DNA of 48,970 nt from a virus. Positions within the stretch are counted from its first letter, which is position 1. Each line of letters starts with the position of its first letter. The position numbers and the translations under genes are program-made. The notes below the pieces were generated by a model, which worked only from the letters and a program-made list of their open reading frames with translations, was not told the DNA's origin and did no database searches. Shown here in pieces: positions 21,694-29,600 of this stretch. The stretch spans positions 1 to 48,970 of the IMG/VR virus record IMGVR_UViG_3300030106_005909; one strand, given 5' to 3'.

Positions 21694-22935
21694 CTAGAAC
21701 GGGTAGCCTGTCTGCTCCCGTAAGTCTTTGGTGTAATCCTCTCCCTGGATTTCTACCCCATTGAGCATGCAACGTCCATCAGGACGTACACGAACCAAGG
21801 TGGGCTCAACCCAGCCATCTGGAGCTAACCATAGCACTGCGAACCCGTTTGCCCAATTAAGACGCGAGGCAGCACTTGGAACACGGTCCCCGTCTATATG
21901 CGATGTGCAGCCGGGAGTTAGATAAAAACAGTCGCGCTCAACGCCATCGCGCTCTACCCTGCGCGTCCAGCAAAGCTCGGCCCTATGAACATGGCCAACG
22001 CAGCGAGAAGTACGGCCATCGGCCATTTTAGACACAGTAGTGCCACTCTTTGCGCCAACCTTGTCGCCGTGGTCGAAGCGCACCCCCCATTGCCAGTACT
22101 CGCCTTTTGGTGAGCCGTATGGGCCTCGATAATCAACGTCGATAGACTTTAGGTCTAGTATCCGTTCCAAGCTCAACATCGGTGGTCCATCGGGGTCGTC
22201 AACGGGCGGTATCCACGCCCACTCACTGGCTGACTCCACCATGACCTTGTGTAGCCTAGCCTCGTGATTACCCTCTAACCACACGATATTGCTATGCTTT
22301 CCGCACTCTCGCAGCTTCTCAAGTAACCATCGCACCTCCAGCAGTGCAGGCCATGTGGTAGCCGAGAATGACTCTGGCCTCGGAAAGCGCCGGGTGCTCT
22401 GGTTTAAGTCCAACATGTCACCCTGTAGCAGTATGGTGTCTAGCTGTGGTCCAAGCATTTTTGCTGCCTTTAGGCATGCGTCCAGAACCGCACGGTTATG
22501 AAACGGAACGAGCGTTCCATCAAGCTGCCGGTGAAAGCCGCACTGACTGTCGGGTATAACCAAGATGCACTTAGTAGCAGGCTCAGTCTCAAATGGCTTA
22601 CGGGGTATAGTCTTCCACTTAATGTCCTTGAAAGCTTCGACAACCGGGTCTTTGCGCCGCAGCTCAGTAGAGCACAGATTTTGTATTCCGCTTTTGGTCT
22701 GGGCTTCCCAGTCTTTTACTTTAACTGCATGCCAGTGCTCGGGGTCGAGCCCATGACGAGCCATCACCTCTTTCGGTGTGCCGTTGCCCTCGACGTACTG
22801 TGACTCAGCCTTCCCTAGATGTATGCGTCTAACCTGATTTCGGTGAATCCCGTAATGCCTGCCGATGGCAGAGTAACTTTCGCCATCCTGTAAACGCCGC
22901 AACACGTCATCACGTATATCGGCGTACTTGCTCAC
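21694..22935 (-). CDS. HTH-metallophosphoesterase fusion
   Basis: A 413 aa protein. Residues 3-42 (DVLRRLQDGESYSAIGRHYG, IHRNQVRRIHLG) form a helix-turn-helix of the resolvase/sigma type. The calcineurin-like domain has IPDSQ at 127-131 (a Gln where His is usual), GDMLD (172-176), GNHE (222-225), a His in FDHGD (289) and GHVH (314-317). The enzyme would hydrolyse phosphodiesters with two metal ions; the HTH suggests DNA as partner. It sits downstream of the lysis genes. Confidence 0.82.
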   Translation of the reverse strand: MSKYADIRDDVLRRLQDGESYSAIGRHYGIHRNQVRRIHLGKAESQYVEGNGTPKEVMARHGLDPEHWHAVKVKDWEAQTKSGIQNLCSTELRRKDPVVEAFKDIKWKTIPRKPFETEPATKCILVIPDSQCGFHRQLDGTLVPFHNRAVLDACLKAAKMLGPQLDTILLQGDMLDLNQSTRRFPRPESFSATTWPALLEVRWLLEKLRECGKHSNIVWLEGNHEARLHKVMVESASEWAWIPPVDDPDGPPMLSLERILDLKSIDVDYRGPYGSPKGEYWQWGVRFDHGDKVGAKSGTTVSKMADGRTSRCVGHVHRAELCWTRRVERDGVERDCFYLTPGCTSHIDGDRVPSAASRLNWANGFAVLWLAPDGWVEPTLVRVRPDGRCMLNGVEIQGEDYTKDLREQTGYPF

Positions 22936-23144
22936 TCCCAGTCCTGCCAGTCGTGAACAGAAATGCCCTGTTTTTCCAGGTACTTGTGGACGGTTTCGGC
23001 CATTTCGTGAACCATACCCACCATTGCGGCCTCGTCAAGAATTTTGACCAGCTCTTTCATGCCTCTGGCCTTCGCGAACTTTATCTGACGATCTACGACT
23101 CTTTGAGATAAAGTAACCGGGTCAGCTATCACTCTTGTCGCCAT
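22932..23144 (-). CDS. Small helical protein, unknown
   Basis: A 70 aa protein; the ATG at 23144 is chosen over one at 23171 because of the smaller overlap, though the ribosome site is weak for both. Helical throughout (RQIKFAKARGMKELVKILDE), it ends in WQDWE. Its stop overlaps the phosphoesterase start. Unknown. Confidence 0.6.
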   Translation of the reverse strand: MATRVIADPVTLSQRVVDRQIKFAKARGMKELVKILDEAAMVGMVHEMAETVHKYLEKQGISVHDWQDWE

Positions 23145-23325
23145 CGACGAACTCAATTTCGTCCGATTCAAACTTATCTACAAAGGCCTCGGTGAAGCCC
23201 ATGGACAAAAGTTCTGCAAGTAATGTCCATGCGGCATCAGGTATAGGCAGAGCTTGCTTGTTAGCCCAGTCTTGAGCGGCGTCAAGCGCCACTCCAGTGG
23301 CTAGCTTCAAAGTGTCTTCGTTCAC
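23122..23325 (-). CDS. Small acidic helical protein
   Basis: A 67 aa protein starting at a GTG behind GGAGG and inside the previous stop (GTGA). It is helical and acidic at the end (DKFESDEIEFVDGDK). Unknown. Confidence 0.6.
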   Translation of the reverse strand: MNEDTLKLATGVALDAAQDWANKQALPIPDAAWTLLAELLSMGFTEAFVDKFESDEIEFVDGDKSDS

Positions 23326-23555
23326 GGAGCCTCCGCCGCATCAAAGCACTTTTCTAGGCACGCTGGCAGTTTTTTAACAAGGTGCTCAACGCTCTTCCCG
23401 CCACACTTGTAGGTAAGCTTTACCTTGCCATCTGGCTGGGTGTCTCGCCGCATCTGGAGCGTGTCGCAAGTCGTCACACATCCGACAGAAAAAAGCACCA
23501 AAATCGCCCAAAATACCGCGACCGCTAGGTGCAGTAGCAAGTTTCGTTTACGCAT
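23322..23555 (-). CDS. Putative small lipoprotein (spanin candidate)
   Basis: A 77 aa protein; GGAGGG precedes the ATG at 23555. It begins with a basic tip (MRKRNLL), a hydrophobic stretch and FSVGC, a lipobox, followed by a soluble tail with three further cysteines (CDTL, CGGK, CLEKC). A lipid-anchored small protein in a lysis cassette suggests an outer-membrane spanin like Rz1, though it is not proline-rich and no inner-membrane partner is certain. It is also the main hint of a Gram-negative host. Confidence 0.6.
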   Translation of the reverse strand: MRKRNLLLHLAVAVFWAILVLFSVGCVTTCDTLQMRRDTQPDGKVKLTYKCGGKSVEHLVKKLPACLEKCFDAAEAP

Positions 23556-23808
23556 CGTCGCCCTCCACAATAACCTTTACCTCTTCGACCGGACCCTCGT
23601 GATACCGAGGTGATACCGAGATGCCTTCGGAGGCGACCGGCTCAGCCGACTTCGGCGCAGGTACAAATAATGCAATCAAGGCCGCTACCACAGTAGTAAT
23701 GGCACTGCCGATCGCTTGGGTGTCATCAAGGTCTACCAGGTAACTAAGTGCGAACGTAGCTAACGTGCCGATGGCTGCTGCTAGCGTGGCTGCTTTTGTT
23801 GGTGTCAT
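23548..23808 (-). CDS. Holin-like membrane protein
   Basis: An 86 aa protein behind CGGAG. Two hydrophobic segments (residues about 6-24 and 32-48, TLAAAIGTLATFALSYLV and AIGSAITTVVAALIALFV) are split by DLDDTQ, a hairpin as in class II holins. The tail is acidic. It lies between an XhlA-like gene and the lipoprotein gene, within the lysis cassette. Confidence 0.65.
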   Translation of the reverse strand: MTPTKAATLAAAIGTLATFALSYLVDLDDTQAIGSAITTVVAALIALFVPAPKSAEPVASEGISVSPRYHEGPVEEVKVIVEGDDA

Positions 23809-23810
23809 GT

Positions 23811-24044
23811 CTATGCTCCGTTTATGAGTGATGCGACAACAGCAGTTAGCACGACACCAGTCGCTAGCCAAAGAAATCGTACCCAGCCGCTCGAGGTGCG
23901 CTCAAGCCGGTCGATTCGGACCAGCAGCCCAACCTTGTCTTGGTCTGTTGGGTCGCCAATCAAAATCTGCTCAATACGGCGCTGACATTCCAGCACCTGG
24001 TCAACCTTGACCTCAAGTGCCTGTATTCTCATCTCGTCGCTCAT
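23811..24044 (-). CDS. XhlA/holin-accessory-like protein
   Basis: A 77 aa protein; GGAG stands before the ATG at 24044. It has a helical coiled-coil part with heptads (ALEVKVDQVLECQRRIEQIL, then KVGLLVRIDRLE) and a single C-terminal membrane helix (WVRFLWLATGVVLTAVVASL). This is the layout of XhlA-type proteins that work with holins and lysins. The call rests on shape and place. Confidence 0.6.
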   Translation of the reverse strand: MSDEMRIQALEVKVDQVLECQRRIEQILIGDPTDQDKVGLLVRIDRLERTSSGWVRFLWLATGVVLTAVVASLINGA

Positions 24045-24192
24045 ACCACGTATCTCCGACTGGGCACCGGTCGTGTGTGTGATGCCACCAGGGCCGTCCG
24101 CAATGTTTGCATCGCGGCTTGTAGCCGTCGAGCACTTTTTCCAGCAAAGCATCGCCCATATTCGTGAGCCATATGTGGATTAGCGTCCACAT
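24013..24192 (-). CDS. Small protein with zinc-knuckle-like motif
   Basis: A 59 aa protein from the ATG at 24192 that overlaps the previous stop; its end overlaps the next gene by 32 bases. It contains CKHCGRPWWHHTHDRCP, a Cys/His set fit for one zinc. The N-terminus is hydrophobic. Unknown. Confidence 0.55.
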   Translation of the reverse strand: MWTLIHIWLTNMGDALLEKVLDGYKPRCKHCGRPWWHHTHDRCPVGDTWYERRDENTGT

Positions 24193-24446
24193 CAATGCAC
24201 AAGCTGGTCATCGTCTTCTTCCTCGCCTGGGTAGTCGCCGGTCAACAGACTAAACTCAAGCCGACGTAGCTCGCCAATAAGCGTAGGCATGTTGCCTCTG
24301 CCGCCAGCCCCACGCATTGTTAGTTCTTTACCGCACGCGACCCAGCACACGCTGTCCAAATCGCCGCTCTCAACGAGGCGCAAAGTCTCCTCAAGGCTTT
24401 CAATCAGGGCCTGTCGTTCGCTTTGCAAGTGCAGTAGGTTTTTCAT
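24192..24446 (-). CDS. Small acidic-tailed protein, unknown
   Basis: An 84 aa protein whose ATG overlaps the endolysin stop (ATGA). Helical start (SERQALIESLEETLRLVESG) and strongly acidic end (YPGEEEDDDQLV). Coupled to the endolysin; possibly a lysis accessory protein, but not recognised. Confidence 0.6.
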   Translation of the reverse strand: MKNLLHLQSERQALIESLEETLRLVESGDLDSVCWVACGKELTMRGAGGRGNMPTLIGELRRLEFSLLTGDYPGEEEDDDQLVH

Positions 24447-25309
24447 TCTGCACACCCAGTAAGACGCTCAATCCAGCCACCGGCAGACCAGTTTACGTCG
24501 CAGTTGCCTTTCACGCCAGGAATAGAACCTGTTCCAGTAAACTGGTGCACAGAGTACTCGTCCCAAATGCGAGTCTCATTATCGGGCTTGCCGTCGTAGT
24601 CTGCGAGCCACAATGGTCGTCGCTTGATGTACTCTATTAGGGCAGGGTCAGCGCCTTTTAGGTACAGGTCGTATGCCCATGACGCCGTATAAATTACGCA
24701 TCGCCTGTGGAACGACTGTTCGACGATGTCGCAAAATTTCACAAGCCACTTAGCGTTGTAGTTTGGGTCGTTCTTACGACCTTTTTCCAAGTCAACTACT
24801 GGCGGTAAATCCGAAAGGTCAGCAAACACCCATCGCAGAAAATGCCTTGCCTCTGCGTGTGCGTCTTTCTCTGGGTTAGAGCTGCCAGTATCTGGTCGGC
24901 CAAAGTGATAGAAGCCGGTCAGGATACCCTGATTCTGGGCCCGTACTGCGTCACGAGCAAATGCGATGCCGTCACCGGGGTCATCGCCGCGCTCAGAGTT
25001 TACATGGGTTTGGCCTTCGGTAGCCTTTCGCCACATAAACTTTACGCCTGCGCTGGCTACCGCTTTCCAGTCGGTGTCTAGCTGGTAGGCCGATACGTCG
25101 ATGCCCATATGGACAGGCATCCCTAGAGACTCCATCATGGGCTGGTCAATGTACTTGCGGTCCACGCCCAACACATCAGACTGGTATTGCTTTACAGCGG
25201 CCTCGGTGGCTGGTCCAAAAAGGCCGTCAGAGTCAATGCCAAGTGCGGCCTGAACTCTTGCAACTTCTTGGTCCTTCGGGGCTCCCCTCTTTCGACTCCA
25301 GACATACAT
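24443..25309 (-). CDS. GH25 muramidase endolysin with peptidoglycan-binding domain
   Basis: A 288 aa protein. Residues 10-62 match the PG_binding_1 fold (VARVQAALGIDSDGLFGPAT). The GH25 domain follows: GIDVSAYQ with D71, FMWRKATEG, GFYHFGRP, and VVDLE with D173 and E175 as the catalytic acids, then WLADYDG and VHQFTGTGSIPGV. It hydrolyses the bond between N-acetylmuramic acid and N-acetylglucosamine. No signal peptide is visible, so it would need a holin; candidates lie just downstream. Confidence 0.93.
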   Translation of the reverse strand: MYVWSRKRGAPKDQEVARVQAALGIDSDGLFGPATEAAVKQYQSDVLGVDRKYIDQPMMESLGMPVHMGIDVSAYQLDTDWKAVASAGVKFMWRKATEGQTHVNSERGDDPGDGIAFARDAVRAQNQGILTGFYHFGRPDTGSSNPEKDAHAEARHFLRWVFADLSDLPPVVDLEKGRKNDPNYNAKWLVKFCDIVEQSFHRRCVIYTASWAYDLYLKGADPALIEYIKRRPLWLADYDGKPDNETRIWDEYSVHQFTGTGSIPGVKGNCDVNWSAGGWIERLTGCAE

Positions 25310-25316
25310 GTATCAC

Positions 25317-26243
25317 CTAGCTCAAGTCTTTGAAGCGCACTCGGCAGCTTCCTTGGTTGCTTGATGATGTCTGACTGTTGTTTCTACCAACTGCCACAAT
25401 CACACAGTGAGGGCCACCGGCTGCATACCTGTTATACATGCCACCAACATTGCTGTCTTTAGTGTGCATCTGAAAGAAACCAGTGCCGCCAGTCACGCCG
25501 CCAGGGTGAGTTGTAGAGCCACCATCTTCCAGCGTTGTGTAAGCACTACCATGGTTAGTTTGGTAGTAAGCTTTGTATCCGCTGTCAGCGTTTGAATGCT
25601 GGATACGAAGCCGTACATATGTTGGTGGCGAGCTGGCATCAAACGATGTCAGGCCCTCATCCATCGAATCAATGTAACCGCCAGTCCATTGCTCCTGGTA
25701 GCTTGGCTTTATTACACGGGCGCAGGTCCAGTCACCGCCTTTGTTTTCCAAACGAGCAGCAAACATTGAGTTGTGTCGGAATGAACTACCAACACACACA
25801 GCTAGGTGAACATGCCATTCGTCAGAGTGGTAGCTGGTTTGATTTGCGATTTGGTCGATGTCAATGGCGATATCGAAATTTGGCGAGTGTATCATTCGCC
25901 AAAAACCGACCGGCTTGGCAACGCCACTGCCATTGAACTTAGTGTCTGCGTGCGAAGTGACCATCGTAAGGCCGTTGCTGCTAGGCGTGTAAGTAGTCAC
26001 CGCATGTGAGGCACCAGTGCGCTGCTTGTCTGGTATACCAAACTGCCAGTAGTTATTTAGCGTCCCGGTAAAGTCGGTGATATCGCCTAGCGATACGTTA
26101 TTTAGCGCAGCTGTCTGGTCCGCAGATAAGCTGCTGGCGTTTGCAGTTATAAGCTGAAGCACTCGCGTTTCTGATGTAGCGTTTGCCGCAATCTCTGTTC
26201 TCACGCTACGACGGCTCAAGCCACGGCCAAATCCACTTTTCAT
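25317..26243 (-). CDS. Fibre- or receptor-type virion protein
   Basis: A 308 aa protein behind CGGAG. After a basic start the body is beta-rich with a lectin-like jelly-roll feel (TLNNYWQFG, GFWRMIHSPNFDIAIDID, VRLRIQHSNADSGYKAYYQT). The pattern of a mild concanavalin-like or DUF1349-like domain is suggested but not certain. Its place after the internal virion genes fits a tail fibre or appendage. Confidence 0.55.
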   Translation of the reverse strand: MKSGFGRGLSRRSVRTEIAANATSETRVLQLITANASSLSADQTAALNNVSLGDITDFTGTLNNYWQFGIPDKQRTGASHAVTTYTPSSNGLTMVTSHADTKFNGSGVAKPVGFWRMIHSPNFDIAIDIDQIANQTSYHSDEWHVHLAVCVGSSFRHNSMFAARLENKGGDWTCARVIKPSYQEQWTGGYIDSMDEGLTSFDASSPPTYVRLRIQHSNADSGYKAYYQTNHGSAYTTLEDGGSTTHPGGVTGGTGFFQMHTKDSNVGGMYNRYAAGGPHCVIVAVGRNNSQTSSSNQGSCRVRFKDLS

Positions 26244-26274
26244 CAGTCTGCGCTCCGTTTAGGTGGCATAGCCA

Positions 26275-26601
26275 CTACTTTGAAAGTCCCAAAAGTCGCC
26301 GGTCGTAAGCATAGTGCTTGATTGTGGTGGCAGTTCCATCGCATTGAAGCCAAAGGCTTCCGCCTTGCGGAGCCACGCCATCATGTATAATGCAACTTTG
26401 GTTGTCACCAGACTTGGTAAACACATCTCCAAACGGAAAAAGCGTGGTAGCAGTATCGTCGGCGGAAAAATTTATTTCTGCGTTGTTGGCACCGTTTAGG
26501 TCCAAGAAAATCACATGCCTGTGATACTTAGTCCCACCGGGCAGCTTTACCCTGTTGTTCACATCCAGCGTTAGCGTTGTTACTGCGCTTGTAATAGCCA
26601 T
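26275..26601 (-). CDS. Small beta-rich virion-region protein
   Basis: A 108 aa protein with AAGGAGG 6 bases before the ATG. All-beta character (TTLTLDVNNRVKLPGG, WLQCDGTATTIKHYAYD). Probably a structural appendage or decoration protein next to the fibre gene. No family named. Confidence 0.6.
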   Translation of the reverse strand: MAITSAVTTLTLDVNNRVKLPGGTKYHRHVIFLDLNGANNAEINFSADDTATTLFPFGDVFTKSGDNQSCIIHDGVAPQGGSLWLQCDGTATTIKHYAYDRRLLGLSK

Positions 26602-26669
26602 ACGTGGCCTCCTTGATTCGGACTTTAGCCCAAGTAAAAACTTGAGCCAAAATTTCAGTTAGTTTTGAC

Positions 26670-29600
26670 TTACTCACCACTAAGCAGCTCGTCAAGAATG
26701 GCCTGCTGCTCTGGGCTTAGTTTTTCTGGCCCTGCGGCCTTGGGCTCTTTGCGAAGCTCCTGCGCTGTTCTGACTCTTTTGCCAGTGTACTTTCTGTACT
26801 TCTTTTTCTCGCGCCGTATGCTTTTTTGCAATTGCTCAAGAAGCAGAAACGGTCGCCGCAGAGCACGCTTTTGCTCGTCCATGGTCATGTCCTGCAAGCC
26901 TTTTTTTCTCTTTCCGCTGCCCTTGAGGGTGCTTTTGTATGCACTGTCAAACCTCTTTGCGGCCCGTAGCACTCGCGCCGCCTCGGGGTACATGCGGACG
27001 CCTTTCTTGTTTTCAGCGGAGGCAAACTTGGTCAACTGCTCCATAAAATCTTTCATAAGCGTAGCTGACCGTATAACCTGCTGTACATCAGCCTCCCTCA
27101 TGGCCTCTCTCTCGCCCTCGCTCTTACTAACTAATGACTTAGGCACACCCATGATTCTAGCGGCAGATGTTCGGATGCTTCCAATTTGAGAATTCATGTC
27201 GCTGATAAGAACATTAAGGCTTTGGCGACCTGTCCGACCCAAGATCCTAGTTCCCGTAGCAACTTCAAGCTCCCTCTGCTCTGGGGTTAGGACGTCTCCT
27301 GCGGAAGTAACCCTTCCTCGCTCTGCCATCAAGTCTCTATTTGTCTCACTGCCACCAGTAAGACGCGGGGCATTTACACCGGGCACTCTCTGAAAGCCTT
27401 GCGCCTCTTCTCCAAACTCACCCTCGGGGCGAGTCTCTTTTTCAAAAATGTAGTCAATTACATCAGTCAGGCCTGGAACACCCTCTAGCTCTCCTATAAA
27501 GTTAGGTGCCAGGTTCCTAACTAAAGTGTTGATTATTTCTACTAGGCTGTTTGCAACAGGGGCGCTTTTGGAACCCTCAAACACCTGCCGCTGCCTGTAT
27601 TCATCGTAGTTTTTCGCAATCTCTATAATCTCTGCGATAAGAAACGGCTTGTCGAGCCACCTTTTTGCAATAAACGTGCTCACAGCCCCAAGCGCATTAG
27701 CATCAGCAGGCGCACCCATTTGGTACACAAACATTGGTTGAGGCATGTGTGTTATGACATTGCTAAATTGCATCACCGGGTCCATTTGACCGCTTATCGT
27801 TTTATGAGTCCTCAGGCTCTTTTCTTTGAGCCACCTTTGATATTCTTCTGTGTCAATCGGAGGCGGTGGCCCAATGTCTGGAGGTGTAGCCGTGGCGTAC
27901 TCTGGACCAAACACCGCATGCGACAAGGCTGAGTTTTGCATGCTGTCTGGCAGCGTGGTTAGCATAGCATCTGAAGCGTCCACAGAGGCGCCAGTTTCTA
28001 CTAGGTTTTTTCTGTTTAGAAAATCTAAAAAATGCTGGTACATCGCGTACCTAACCGGATGGTTGCCGCGAAACCTTGCCTCTTGCTGCATTGCTTGTAT
28101 GGGATAAACAAAAAAAGGCTTTGCCAAAAAAGCGTGGCCGATGGCGCCATATGGCTTGCCCTTTTCTAACAACGCGCCAACCTGACTGCCTACATTGCGA
28201 CGATACTTTGACCCTGTTTTTAACAAAAAAGGCACCACAGGCGCCCTTAAGACCTGTGCGTACCCTGGGATATCGCCATAGTCTATTGTTTGATACCTGG
28301 TTTTTGCCATCGCATCACGCAACGTTTGTTCGTTAAGGTTGCCCGATTTTCTTAGCAAGTCTATCTGCTTATATGCATGAACTGCTCGCATTAGGTTGTC
28401 AGCGCCAGCATACGCACCCCTTAGCGTTTCTCGAGTTGTGCGAAAAGCAGCGCCAGGCGTAGCAGCTAATTTCGCTGCAGCGGCTTTACCCGCAGCCTTA
28501 GTTTTACCGCTACCGCGCGCCACGTCAGTTTGGTAATCCTCAAGAAAGCTATACCAAGCCTTATTCAAAGCCTGAACTGAGCCAAATGCACCACGGAACG
28601 GCTCTAACTGACTGGCTAACGTGTTAAGCTCGCTGACATTAGTGCCATCAAACGCACCAGCCCCATATGCTAGCTCAAAGTCAGGAGATCGCGATTTTAA
28701 ATTTGGCGCAGTAAGGTCTTCAAACGCCTGTTTCCAGTACTTTAAATTATTTGGATTAAAAGTACTTACCCCAGACATGGTGCTCAGATAAAGCCACATT
28801 CCTATAGCGTTACGCCTGTGAGTAGATGGAGAGCCAATGGTATACACTTCTTTCATTGCATTGTAGGCACTGCCATACCCGGCAGACATTTGCTTTTTAA
28901 ACTCTTGGATGTTTATCATCTCAAGCATAATGTCACCCTGGACAAAGAGACGCTCATCACCTTTTCTTGGTCGCCAGGTTTTGTTCCCAAACTTATCTAC
29001 CTCGAGAATTCCGTTTAGATAGAAGTAATCGGGAACGCCGCCCTCTTTGCCAAGGTTGAGCATATCTGCCTTAGGCGCTTGCACATAGGTATTCACCAGC
29101 TCATTAAGGCTGTCTGCTTGTCTTTTAAGGTCTTTTGCTAAGGCGCTTTGTCCGCCCCTCTGGGCCTCTGCTGATTGCCTTCTAAGACGAGTTATCTGGT
29201 CGCCCATAGCTTTCATCTGAGCAGCGGTGAGCACGTAATCGCTTTCAACCAACTGCTTACTGAACTCTGCCTCGTGAATTACGTTTATTAGGCCATTAAC
29301 CCTTCCGTTGATCAAAGTGTGCATGTCCGTAATCATGCCCATCTCGGAAATTCTTCTGTCTATGCTGAACGGGTTTTGGCTTGGGTCCAGAGGGTTCTTG
29401 CTCTGTTCATTCTTTTTTGCCCAGTCAATAGCAGCTTGCCGCAGGGTGTTTCGCTGCAATGACGCCAAGTCTTTACCATACCCAACAGAAACAGCATCAT
29501 CCAGCTGAGTACTTGCTAGGTTTAACTGCTTCTGTATTTTTCTGGCAGCTCTCTTGCCTTCTGGGTATTGCTGCGGAAACCAAATTTTCAACGAGTTTTC

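Noticed and set aside
26665-27189. Plus-strand open frame of 174 codons opposite the 1785 aa gene
   Set aside because: It lies fully antisense to a strong gene and its Ser/Leu/Cys-rich text is a typical shadow of Lys/Arg/Glu-rich coding.
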